Positions 47,227 to 57,600 of a DNA stretch of 64,000 nucleotides are shown here, piece after piece (positions within the stretch are counted from its first letter, which is position 1; each line of letters opens with the position of its first letter). The stretch is taken from IMG/VR virus record IMGVR_UViG_3300024999_000045, positions 1 through 64,000 of that record. One strand, 5' to 3'. The DNA comes from a virus. The position numbers and the translations under genes are program-made. Below the pieces are notes generated by a model, which was given only the letters and a program-made list of their open reading frames with translations, ran no database searches and had not been told where the DNA came from.

Positions 47227-48300
47227 ATGGACGCATTTGAATTAAAAAACTATATTATTCAAAATGAAAAAATTAAATACATATTAGAAAATCTAGAATG
47301 TCATAATATAAAACAATATTCAACAGAATTTAGATGTGGACTTCCAGGTCATTCAAACAAAACTTCAATTTCAGTAAAGATAGAAAGTTTATCTATTGGT
47401 ATATATCAATCTGAAGATGAGACGGTTAGAGGAGATATATTTACCTTATGTATGCATTTGAAGTCTATTTCTTTTCCAAAGTCAGTTAAATATATACATG
47501 AGATACTTGGTTTAGAATATAGTTATACTAAAAAAGAAGAGAAAAAAGAAAAAAGAGATCCCTTAGAAGTCTTTAAAAAAATCAAAAGAAAAAATCATTT
47601 CACAAGTAATTTTGAAATTTATGATGAAAATAGTTTAATAGATTATCTACCATACCCTCATATAGAATGGTTGCGAGATGGAATTTCTGCTAAAACATGT
47701 GAGAGGTTTAAAATAGGATATAGTAATAAACATAAAAGAATAGTTATTCCTGTTAGATATTGGTGCGGTAGTGAAAATGACTTCATAGGTGTTATAGGAA
47801 GAACTACAGTGAAGACATATGAGGAATTCGATATACCTAAATATTTTCCTTTAATAAAATATTCTAAGAGTCTGAATCTATATGGGTTGCAAGAAAATTA
47901 TAATGGCATTCAAACAAAAAACCAAGTTGTAGTTTATGAATCGGAAAAATCTGTATTAAAAAGATTTACTAGGTTAGATGAAACTGGGGTAGCTGTAGGT
48001 TCACATTCATTAAGTGAAGAACAAATAAGAATACTAATTGGTTTGAATGTTGATATAACTATTGCTTATGATAAAGATATACCACTACAACATATTAGGT
48101 CTGAATGTGAAAAGTTTTATGGAATTAGAAATATAAATTATATTTTTGATAAGAGAGGACTTTTAAAAGAAAAAGAAAGTCCAGCAGATGCACATAATAG
48201 AATATTTGAATACTTATTAAAAAACAAAATCAAATATGATGAAAAAGAACATGAATTATATATTAAAAGTCTAAAAAAGGAGTTAAAACTGTGGACTTGA
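47227..48300 (+). CDS. DnaG-like primase
   Basis: 357 aa. ATG 47227 follows TTGGAGATATGT. An N-terminal zinc-binding-like part is reduced (FRCGLPGHSNKTSISVKI, CLPGHS pattern), then FTLCMHLKSISFPKSV. Toprim part: VVVYESEKSVLKRF with the catalytic Glu, GSHSLSEEQI, and ITIAYDKDIP with the DxD. A typical DnaG has all three zinc ligands and is longer; this is a minimal phage primase. It makes RNA primers for the DnaE-type polymerase downstream. The next gene, an HNH endonuclease, overlaps its end by ten bases. Confidence 0.8.
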   Translation: MDAFELKNYIIQNEKIKYILENLECHNIKQYSTEFRCGLPGHSNKTSISVKIESLSIGIYQSEDETVRGDIFTLCMHLKSISFPKSVKYIHEILGLEYSYTKKEEKKEKRDPLEVFKKIKRKNHFTSNFEIYDENSLIDYLPYPHIEWLRDGISAKTCERFKIGYSNKHKRIVIPVRYWCGSENDFIGVIGRTTVKTYEEFDIPKYFPLIKYSKSLNLYGLQENYNGIQTKNQVVVYESEKSVLKRFTRLDETGVAVGSHSLSEEQIRILIGLNVDITIAYDKDIPLQHIRSECEKFYGIRNINYIFDKRGLLKEKESPADAHNRIFEYLLKNKIKYDEKEHELYIKSLKKELKLWT

Positions 48301-49031
48301 TAGGACAAAAATTTAACAGACTAACAATTACAAAAAAAACTCAAAAACCTTTAAATAGAAAATATAGTGGAACTTTTTGGTTATGTATATGTGATTGTGG
48401 TAATGAAAAAATTTTATCAACTGGTGAGATCAAAAGTGGAAACACAAAAAGTTGTGGTTGTTTAAATATAGAAAGAATAATTAATTATAATAAAGAGAAT
48501 AAAAAAAAGTATAATGTTTATGACCTAACAGGTGAATATGGCATTGGATATACCTCTAAGAACGAGGAATTTTATTTTGACTTAGAAGATTATGATAAAA
48601 TTAAGGATTATTCTTGGCATTTGGATAACAAAGGCTATGTTATTAATTCTAAAAATGAAAAACAAAAAATATGTTTTCACAGGTTAGTTATGAATTGCGA
48701 AGATAATTTAATAGTTGACCATAAAAATGGACACAAATCAAGAAATAATAATAGAAAAAACAATTTAAGAATATGTAGTCATAAAGAAAATGCTTGGAAT
48801 AGAAAGATTGTATCAAATAATAAAAGTGGACAAAATGGAGTTTGTTTTAGTAAAAAAGAGGCAAAGTGGAAGTCCTCAATCACAGTAAATAAAAAAAAGA
48901 TAAGTTTAGGTAGTTTTAATAATCTCGAAGACGCAATAAAAATAAGGCAAAAAGCAGAAATTGAATATTATGGAGAATATAAATATAATAACGAGGTATT
49001 AAAATATGAGAAAAACACAAAAACAACTTGA
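48291..49031 (+). CDS. HNH homing endonuclease at the primase-nuclease border
   Basis: 246 aa. GTG start at 48291 lies inside the last codons of the primase, after AAAAGGAGTTAAAACT. N-terminal Cys set: FNRLTITKKT, CICDCGNEK, SCGCLNIER. HNH core: CFHRLVMNC, IVDHKNGHKSRNNNRKNNLRIC. C-terminal AP2-like domain: SGQNGVCFSKKEAKWKSSI and FNNLEDAIKIRQKAEIE. Same architecture as the enzyme at 42236; both sit in exact gene borders. Its 3' end overlaps the following nuclease gene by 26 bases, providing that gene with its ribosome site (AACGAGGTATTAAA). Confidence 0.88.
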   Translation: MDLIGQKFNRLTITKKTQKPLNRKYSGTFWLCICDCGNEKILSTGEIKSGNTKSCGCLNIERIINYNKENKKKYNVYDLTGEYGIGYTSKNEEFYFDLEDYDKIKDYSWHLDNKGYVINSKNEKQKICFHRLVMNCEDNLIVDHKNGHKSRNNNRKNNLRICSHKENAWNRKIVSNNKSGQNGVCFSKKEAKWKSSITVNKKKISLGSFNNLEDAIKIRQKAEIEYYGEYKYNNEVLKYEKNTKTT

Positions 49032-50157
49032 ACAGATAAAAAAGAAATATAATATTAGTGAATTATGGAGTTGGAGCAAATATAATACATACAAAACAGA
49101 TAAATTTGAATATTTCTTGAAATACATCAAACAAACAAAACAAGATAGAAATGATTCTATATACGGTGCCAGTGGAAATGCTGCACATGATATTATAGAA
49201 AAGTTTTATAATAAAGAAATTAAATATGAAGAAATGATAGACGAATATGAAGACGCATTATTTAAATTTAATATAGCAAAATTAAAATATGATAGATGTG
49301 ATGAAGATAAAAATGAAAAAATAGCAAATAAATATGAAGAATGTATGAGACATTTTTTCTTAAATCATCAAATATTGCCTTATAAATTAATTTTAGAAGA
49401 GTTTTTATTAATAAAAGTTGGTGAATTTCTATTTCAATCATACTTAGACTGTGTTCATAAAGAAATTAGAGACGGAAAAGCAAAGTACCTAGTTACAGAT
49501 TTTAAAACATCGAGTATTTATACTGGTAAAAAAATAAACAAAGAACGTGGTCAATTAGTATTATATGCAGAAGGACTAAGGCAAAAATTAAATATACCAT
49601 TAGAAGATATAATAATAAGATGGGCATTTCTAAAATATGTTGAAGTTGAACAAATGCAAGCCAATGGCAAGGTCTCATATAGAAATATAGAGAGAAATAA
49701 AATTGGTGAAAGTTTAACTGCTGGTGCAAAAATGTGGTTAAAAAAAGAAAAATATAGTGAAGAAGAAATAGAAGACTTTATTTTTTTAATGGAAGAGACA
49801 AACAATATATTATGTTTACCAGAAAGTGTTAGAGAAAAATTTGTTATCAAAGATTGCTATGTTGAAATTCCACTAGATCAAAAAGTTATTGATGATTTAA
49901 AATCTGAAATCATAAGCACAATAATTGAAATTAAAAAACTTGAAAATGAATATATAAAAACTAAAAATGAAAAGTTATTTTGGCAAGATGTAGACAAAGA
50001 GCATTCATATTATATGGCTAATTTAAGTTCATATAGCAGAAATATACATAAACCATACGATGAATATTTAACAAATATTGAAATCATGAGTGGTGGAAGT
50101 AATAGTAAAAGAGATGATGACGATGATTTAAAAGATTTATTGAATTTACTTGACTAA
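49006..50157 (+). CDS. PD-(D/E)XK nuclease, Cas4/RecB-like
   Basis: 383 aa. The core motifs are GNAAHDIIEKFY (motif with His and Glu), QSYLDCVHKEI (Asp), YLVTDFKTSSI (D-x-K) and KERGQLVLYAEGLRQKL (Q-x-x-x-Y of the RecB group). The spacing fits Cas4/AddB-type exonucleases. The C-terminal tail SKRDDDDDLKDLLNLLD is acidic and strikingly like the tip of the SSB-like protein. No Fe-S Cys ligands are obvious, unlike Cas4 proper. It could process DNA ends for recombination-based replication. The ribosome site is inside the HNH gene, suggesting that the HNH insertion preserved it. Confidence 0.8.
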   Translation: MRKTQKQLEQIKKKYNISELWSWSKYNTYKTDKFEYFLKYIKQTKQDRNDSIYGASGNAAHDIIEKFYNKEIKYEEMIDEYEDALFKFNIAKLKYDRCDEDKNEKIANKYEECMRHFFLNHQILPYKLILEEFLLIKVGEFLFQSYLDCVHKEIRDGKAKYLVTDFKTSSIYTGKKINKERGQLVLYAEGLRQKLNIPLEDIIIRWAFLKYVEVEQMQANGKVSYRNIERNKIGESLTAGAKMWLKKEKYSEEEIEDFIFLMEETNNILCLPESVREKFVIKDCYVEIPLDQKVIDDLKSEIISTIIEIKKLENEYIKTKNEKLFWQDVDKEHSYYMANLSSYSRNIHKPYDEYLTNIEIMSGGSNSKRDDDDDLKDLLNLLD

Positions 50158-50196
50158 ATATAAACATAATTATATAATAAATGAGGTGAAGGTTAT

Positions 50197-53100
50197 ATGA
50201 TATATAATAATTACCATAAACATGACCATTATTCAAATACTAGAACACCAGATGTTATAGTAAAACCAGAAGATTATATTAGTAGGCTATTAGAATTAGG
50301 TCATACACATTATTTTACAACTAATCACGGTTGTAGTGGAAATGTTTTTGAAGCTTATGATTTATGTAAGAAAAATGATTTGAAAATGGTTTATGGTATG
50401 GAAATGTATTATGTTGATGATAGATTTGAAAAAAACAGAAAAAACTTTCATATAATTGTAATCGGACTAACTAAAAATGCTTATTATCATATAAATAGAA
50501 TATCCTCAGAAGCTAATAAAACAGGTTTTTATTATCACCCAAGAGTAGACAGAGAATTATTATTAAGTTTACCTAAAGATGAAGTAATAATTACAACAGC
50601 ATGTATAAATAATAGAATATTTGGTGGTGAAAACGGCATTGAAGAGTTTTTAATTCCACTAAAAGAACATTTTAACAATAATTTTTTATTAGAAGTTCAA
50701 AATCACAATCACCAAATCCAAATTGAATGGAATAAAAAAATATTAGAATTATCAAAAAAATATTCAATTTCAATTATACATGGAAATGATTCACATTATA
50801 TTTATCCTGAACAATCTAAAGATAGAGTAGAATTTTTAAAAGGAAAAGGTATGAATTATGGAGATGAAGATTCTTTTATTTTAGATTTTCCAAATTATGA
50901 AACAATATTAAATAGATATAAAAATCAAGGAGTTTTAAATGATGAACAAATTTACCAATCTTTAGAAAATACTTTAATTTTTGATAAAGCTGAGGATTTA
51001 AATTTTACAAAAGAAATAAAAATGCCAACTATATATCCAAATTTAACACCACATGAAAGACTTTTAAAACTTAAAGACATAATAGTTGATAAATGGAATA
51101 AAGAATCTAAAAACATTCCAATAAATGAACACAAAAAGTATAAAGAAGCAATAAAATTTGAAATGAAGATATTAAAAGAAACAAATGAAGTTAAAACATC
51201 AGATTATTTTCTGATTAATGAAAAAATAATAGATATTGGTGTAAATAAATACGACGGAATTCTAACAAGGACGGGTCGTGGATGTTTTACAGAAGATGCA
51301 CTTGTTCACACAAAAAATACATTGAAATCAATCAAAGATATTAAAATTGGTGATGAAGTTATTACAAAAGATGGTAAATTTAATAAAGTAATAAATACTA
51401 TGGCGTATGACGTAAATGAAAAGTTAATTCAAATTAAACATTTATATGGTACTGATAAATATTATCCTACAATATGTACTTCAGACCACAAAATTTTAAT
51501 AAATAGAAATGGGAAAGTAGAATGGATTGCTGCCAAAAACATTATAAAATCAGATTTTGTATGTGTTCCAAAAATAAAAAGTCAATCAATATTGCCAGGG
51601 TATATTGATTTAAATAATTATAATATTTTTGGTTATGAATTTGATGAAAAATATATATATGAATATTCACCATATATTAATAATGAATATACATATTCTC
51701 CTACGGAAGTTTCTAGAACAATAGGAGTAGGAAAAAGTGTTTTTGAAAAATTTGCTAATGGAGATAAAAATGTTTTGACTAATAAAAAATATTGGGCAAG
51801 AGAAAAATTTTTTGAATTATTTCCTTTTAATACACAAGAAGATTATGTTAAATATATAAAACAGAAAAGAACGAAAAAAATTAATCGTTATATCAAATTA
51901 GATAAAACATTTAATCAATTTATAGGTTTAATGTACGGAGATGGATTTGCACCAAAAAATAGACCTTATACAATTGGATTAGCTATAAATAATACAACTA
52001 AAAAAGATGAAATTAACAGAAAAATATTTTTTGAGATTGCATATAAATTTAATATTGATGTTTATGAAAATAAAAGTAAAATAAAAAAATTATCTCAATT
52101 AACAATAAATTCAAATATTATTTCGAGATTTATTAGAGCTGATTTGTTTATATCTCAACAAAATAAAGAGAAACAATTTAATAATAAGTGGTTTAATCAA
52201 GATAAAAATAATTTGATTGGAATAATCGAGGGTTTAAGATTTTCCGATGGAAGTTTTCCATGTGAAAATCAAACAGATAGACGAATAAATTTTGATAATA
52301 CTTCTAAATCAATAGTGAATGCTTATAAAATTTTATGTTTAATGACAGATGAAGGTATTAACAGTCTAAATGTAAGACCTTCATGGTTAGATAAAAGTAA
52401 TTATAAATGTAAAGAAAGTTATAAATTAAGAATTAATAAAAATTCAGATGATGCAAAAAAAATAACAGAAAGAACTTTTCAAGATGATAATTATTGGTAT
52501 CTACCAATAAAAGAGGTTGTATTTTTACCAAAGCAAAAGACAAAAGTTTATGATATAACGGTTGAAAATGAACATAATTATCTATTAAATAATATGATAG
52601 TACATAATTCGGCAGTATCTTTTTATATTAATAAACTCTTAGGATTTACTGAAGTAGATAGATTAAAAGCAGATGTTCCATTATATCCAACAAGGTTTAT
52701 GAGTGTTTCAAGAGTTCTTGGTACTAAGTCAATGCCCGATATAGATTTTAACACTGCAAACCCTGAACCATTTATTAAAGCAAGTAAAGATGTTTTAGGT
52801 GAAGACGGCGTTTATTATATGATTGCTTATGGTACTATGAAAGAGTCTGGTGCTTTTAGAAATCTTTGTAGGGCTAGAGGTATGGAAGTTCAAGAATATA
52901 ATGAGGTAGCAAAAGATTTAGAAAAATATATAAATGACTCAAAATGGAAAGATTTAATAGAAGAATCCAAAAAATTTATAGGTGTTATTGATTCGATTTC
53001 ACCCTCTCCTTGTAGCTTTTTATTATTAGATAAACCAATATCTAAAGAAATAGGTTTAATAAGAGTAGGGAATGAAATATGTTGTTGTATAGATGGATAT

Positions 53101-54642
53101 ACATCAGATGTATGGAAGTTTTTGAAAAATGATATTTTAACTGTTAGTGTTTGGGATATAATTTCTAAGACATATAAATTGTTAAATAAACCAATACCAA
53201 ATATAGAAGAATTAAAAATGCAATTAAATGATGATGTTTGGGAATTATATAAGAATAAAATAACTGCAACAATGAACCAAGTTAATACTGAATGGGCGAC
53301 TAATTTAGTAAGTAAATATTCACCAAAGTCTGTTGCAGAGTTAACAGCATATGTTGCTGCCATTCGTCCTTCATTCTCTTCTTTATTAAATGGTTTCTTA
53401 AATAGAGAAGAATATTCTACGGGAACACCAGAGCTAGATGAATTATTAGAATCTTCATTTAATTATCTTTTATATCAAGAAAATTTGATGCAATATTTTA
53501 CTTGGTTAGGAATAGAAGAAGATATAACTTATGATTTGATTAAAAAAATTGCAAAAAAGAAGTTAGATGAAAAAGAATTAGTTAAATTAGAAAAAGTTTT
53601 ACATAAAAATTGGATAGATAAAATAGGCAATGACGATAAATTTAAAGAAACTTGGCAAGTAATACAAAACAGTGCAGAATATGGGTTTAATGCAAGTCAT
53701 GCATTATCAGTAGCATTAGATAGTTTATATGGTGCAAATTTAAAAGCTAAATATCCATTAGAATATTATACTGTAATATTAAATATGTATGAAACCAATA
53801 CAGAAGAAACTGCTAAAATATTGTCTGAATTAAAATATTTTAATATTGAATTAAAAAACATTCAGTTTGGTAAGTCAAGGTCAGAATATTCATTTAATAA
53901 AGAATTAAATACAATTCACAAAAGTATATCTTCTATAAAATTCCTTAACGCAAAAATAGCAGATGAGTTATTTGAATTATCAAAAGAATATAAATATAAT
54001 AACTTTATAGAATTATTAAAAGATATAAAAGAAAAAACTAGTGTGAATTCAAGACAATTAAAAATACTAACTGGATTAAACTTTTTTAGTGAATTTGGTA
54101 AAAATAAAAAGTTACTTGAAATAACTGAATTGTTTGAAAATTTTTATGAAAGAAAACAGATTAAAATAAATGAGATTGAAAAATTACAGATAGATTTAAA
54201 TGTTTTAGAACGTTGTAGTAATAAACAAACTGAAAAATTATATAAAGAATTAGATATGGAAAAATATTTAAAAATTGTGATTAAAGATATTGAAGATAAA
54301 GCACTTTCGATTAAAGATGAAGTAAAATTTCAAATGGAATATCTTGAATATACTGAATATACCAATGAAAAAATTGAAAGTAATATGTATATTGTTATAG
54401 AACATAAGACTTTTCAGGATAAAAGTAAACCATATATAACTTTAAAACAAATTAAAACTGGTCTAGAAATAAAGACTAAGGTAAAAAATTCTAAATTATT
54501 TATTGAAAATCAATTTAAATTATTTGATATTTTAAAAATTGATAAGTTTAAAATTCAAAAGAAGAAAAAAAATATTGGTGGAAATAATTGGGTTGAAACC
54601 GATGAAGATGAACAAATTTTAGATATATGGGAGGTGTTTTAG
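50197..54642 (+). CDS. dnaE: DNA polymerase III alpha (DnaE type) with an intein
   Basis: 1481 aa as translated, about 1039 after intein removal. ATG follows ATGAGGTGAAGGTTAT. PHP domain at the N-terminus: YHKHDHYSN, FTTNHGCSGN, VYGMEMYYV, IIHGNDSHY. The C-family palm has TRTGRG/SAVSFYINKLLG, then SMPDIDFNTANPEPF, with catalytic Asp residues. Finger motif and C-terminal helical parts follow (YGFNASHALSVALDSLYG). An intein of 442 residues interrupts GRG/S. No proofreading exonuclease domain. It is the main replicase here; helicase and primase are just upstream. The end overlaps the RecD-like gene by one base. Confidence 0.93.
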   Translation: MIYNNYHKHDHYSNTRTPDVIVKPEDYISRLLELGHTHYFTTNHGCSGNVFEAYDLCKKNDLKMVYGMEMYYVDDRFEKNRKNFHIIVIGLTKNAYYHINRISSEANKTGFYYHPRVDRELLLSLPKDEVIITTACINNRIFGGENGIEEFLIPLKEHFNNNFLLEVQNHNHQIQIEWNKKILELSKKYSISIIHGNDSHYIYPEQSKDRVEFLKGKGMNYGDEDSFILDFPNYETILNRYKNQGVLNDEQIYQSLENTLIFDKAEDLNFTKEIKMPTIYPNLTPHERLLKLKDIIVDKWNKESKNIPINEHKKYKEAIKFEMKILKETNEVKTSDYFLINEKIIDIGVNKYDGILTRTGRGCFTEDALVHTKNTLKSIKDIKIGDEVITKDGKFNKVINTMAYDVNEKLIQIKHLYGTDKYYPTICTSDHKILINRNGKVEWIAAKNIIKSDFVCVPKIKSQSILPGYIDLNNYNIFGYEFDEKYIYEYSPYINNEYTYSPTEVSRTIGVGKSVFEKFANGDKNVLTNKKYWAREKFFELFPFNTQEDYVKYIKQKRTKKINRYIKLDKTFNQFIGLMYGDGFAPKNRPYTIGLAINNTTKKDEINRKIFFEIAYKFNIDVYENKSKIKKLSQLTINSNIISRFIRADLFISQQNKEKQFNNKWFNQDKNNLIGIIEGLRFSDGSFPCENQTDRRINFDNTSKSIVNAYKILCLMTDEGINSLNVRPSWLDKSNYKCKESYKLRINKNSDDAKKITERTFQDDNYWYLPIKEVVFLPKQKTKVYDITVENEHNYLLNNMIVHNSAVSFYINKLLGFTEVDRLKADVPLYPTRFMSVSRVLGTKSMPDIDFNTANPEPFIKASKDVLGEDGVYYMIAYGTMKESGAFRNLCRARGMEVQEYNEVAKDLEKYINDSKWKDLIEESKKFIGVIDSISPSPCSFLLLDKPISKEIGLIRVGNEICCCIDGYTSDVWKFLKNDILTVSVWDIISKTYKLLNKPIPNIEELKMQLNDDVWELYKNKITATMNQVNTEWATNLVSKYSPKSVAELTAYVAAIRPSFSSLLNGFLNREEYSTGTPELDELLESSFNYLLYQENLMQYFTWLGIEEDITYDLIKKIAKKKLDEKELVKLEKVLHKNWIDKIGNDDKFKETWQVIQNSAEYGFNASHALSVALDSLYGANLKAKYPLEYYTVILNMYETNTEETAKILSELKYFNIELKNIQFGKSRSEYSFNKELNTIHKSISSIKFLNAKIADELFELSKEYKYNNFIELLKDIKEKTSVNSRQLKILTGLNFFSEFGKNKKLLEITELFENFYERKQIKINEIEKLQIDLNVLERCSNKQTEKLYKELDMEKYLKIVIKDIEDKALSIKDEVKFQMEYLEYTEYTNEKIESNMYIVIEHKTFQDKSKPYITLKQIKTGLEIKTKVKNSKLFIENQFKLFDILKIDKFKIQKKKKNIGGNNWVETDEDEQILDIWEVF
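51283..52608 (+). other. Intein in the DnaE active-site motif (442 aa, LAGLIDADG)
   Basis: Starts with Cys in CFTEDALVHTKN right after GRG and ends NNMIVHN, followed by Ser (SAVSF). Splicing blocks: CFTEDALVHT (A), TSDHKILI (B), TKVYDITVENEHNYLL (F) and the terminal HN (G). Two LAGLIDADG-like elements, FIGLMYGDGFA and GIIEGLRFSDGSF, mark a homing endonuclease in the middle. A spliced protein would join GRG to SAVS, the polymerase nucleotide-binding motif. Residues 363-804 of the precursor. Confidence 0.93.
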
Positions 54643-57600
54643 TGACAGAAAATATTATTGAGTTTGAGTGTGTGCCCGAAATATTAGTACATAACTCTGA
54701 GAATTACAAGATATATGGTGTTTCAGTTAATACAGATATATATAAAAATATTAAGATCAATAAGTATGGAAATGCAACTATTGTAGGTGATATCCATGAT
54801 TTGGGGATAGGTATAAATTATCAAGTAAAAGCAATTGAAGAAAGCAATAAGTTTGGAATAAGTTATAAAGTAATGAATATAAGAAGAGACGTACCAGTAA
54901 ATTCTGATTCAACAAGAACTTTTTTATCTGAAATTCTTACACCAATACAAGTTGATTCTATATTAAATGCTTATCCTGATATAATAGATAGAGTTATTAA
55001 AGGAAAAACAGATGATATTGACCTACAAAAAACACCACATATTAAAGAATATATATTTAATGTTATAAAAAGAAAGATAACCGAAAATTTTGTTTTTGCA
55101 GAATTAGTAGATACATTTAAAGGTTTAATAGACTTTAATACATTAAAGAAACTTTATGAGAAATATCCTTCATCAACACAGATTAAAAAAGCATTAAAAA
55201 CTCAACCTTATGAAAGTCTCTGCAAACTTTCTAGAGTTGGATTTAAAAGAGCAGATAGTATATTACTTGCTTATGATTTAGAATCAAAAGAATCTCTTAA
55301 AAAAGGTGAAGAAATACCATTTATATTCGAATTTGATTTAAAAACTTCTAAACAAAGAGGAAAATCGGCTTTAATGTATTTATTAGAAGAAAATGAGTCT
55401 AGTGGTAATACAAGAATTAGTCTATCAGAGACAAAAAATCAGTATGATAAATTGGTTCCAGCTTGTAAAGAACACTTTATTGATATAATAAAAACTGAAG
55501 AAGATATATATTTAGATAAAAATACTAAATGTTTGGCTTTAAAATCAACTTATGATATTGAAAGATATATTTCTGATAGAATTTTAGAAGGTTTAAAAAT
55601 TAAAAATGTTTGGGAATTTGATTGTGAAAAATATAGAATATTTGAAGAAATTTCATTAATAGATGAACAGACTAGTATTTTGTATAAAATATGTAATAAT
55701 AATGTTAGTATTCTTAATGGGTCAGCCGGATGTGTCGATTGTGATACAGAATATTTTAATGGTTTTCAGTGGAAAAAAATATCTGAATATAATGGTGAGA
55801 ATGTTTTACAATACAATAAAGACGGAACTGCAAATTTAATCAAACCATCTTTATACCATAAATATCCAGAAAAAGATTTTTGTTTTATAAATAATACGTC
55901 GGGTTCAATAAATCAAGTTTTATCGCCGGAACATAATATAGTTTATTTAACCAGTAGACAAAACATAAACATAATAACATTAGAAGAAATGCTTAGAAGG
56001 CATAATGAAAGTCCTTTGGGATTTAGTGGTAAATTTATTACAACTTTTAAATATAATGGAGAAGGAATTGATTTGAGCAACGAAGAAATCAAGCTTATGA
56101 TGGCAGTAATTTGTGATGGTCATTTTGCAAGTAATACTAACTTATGCAGAATAAATTTAAAAAAGCAAAGAAAAAAAGATAAATTAGAAAAAATATTAAA
56201 TGATTTGGGAATTAATTATAAAAAAACAATAAGTTCTACGGAAGGATATCATGTTTATAGTTTTATTTCGCCAAGAAGAGAAAAGTTTTTTTCTGAATAT
56301 TGGTATAAATGCTCAAAAGAACAGTTGTCGATTATAACAAACGAAGTTTTATTTTGGGACGGTGCAGTTGATAAAATGGGAAGAAAAAGTTTTTCAACAT
56401 CCAATAAGCTTACCGCTGACTTTATTCAATTTGCATTTAGTGCTTGTGGATATAGAAGCACAATAAATATCCGTGATAGAAGAGGCGAATCTAAAATTAA
56501 TAATTCTAATGGAAAAGAATATATTAGGAAATCTATTGAATACACAGTGATTATATGTAAAAACCTAAACTCAAGTGTAAGTATATGCGCTAGAGCACCT
56601 AAAGAAAAATGTATAATAGAGAAATATGAATCAATAGACAATTATAAATATTGTTTTACAGTACCTTCTGGAATGTTAGTTTTAAGAAGAAATGATAAAA
56701 TATTTATTACAGGTAATTGTGGAAAGTCACAAACAACAAAAGCAGTTATCAACCTATTAAAAGACAATAATAAATCATTTAAACTACTTTCTCCAACTGG
56801 TAGAGCTGCAAAAGTTCTACAAGGATATACTGGTGAACAAACATCTACTATACATAGAGGTTTAGGTTATCAAGGAGAAGATAATTGGACTTATAATGAA
56901 AACAAAAAATTAGATTATGACATAATTATTGTAGATGAAGTCTCTATGGTTGACATATTTTTAATGGAAAAGTTATTAAAAGCAATAGATTTTTCTAAAA
57001 CAAAACTTTTATTAGTTGGAGATGGGTTCCAAATACCTTCGGTTGGTGCAGGAAATGTTCTTTTCGACTTATCAAACTCTGAAATTATTCCTATTACCAC
57101 TCTTACAAAAGTTTTTAGGTTTGGTGAAGGTGGAAAAATGACTGTTGCAACTATGACAAGACTTGGTGATAAATTCATTAAAGATGAACAGTCAGAATTA
57201 ACCACTTTTGGTGATGATAAAGATTATGTATATATGCCATTAAGACAAACAGAAATGTTGAAAAATGTTAAAGCATTATATAGTAAACTTTTGACAAAAG
57301 GTAAAAAACCAGAAGATATTTTAATTTTATCCTCATATAATAAAGGTGAATATGGTTCTATAGCCATAAACAATGAAGTTCAAAAAATAGCAAACCCTAA
57401 TTATATGAGGTCTAAAAGTATTAAACATGGTGAAACAGTATATTATGAAGATGATTTAGTAATACAATTAGTTAATAATTATAAGGCCAAACCATATATA
57501 GAAAATGATACTCTTAATGATTTTGATACTATTCAAATTGATGAAGAATTTATAGATGAAGATGAAGAAATTTTCATACCTAATGGTGAAATAGGAAAAA

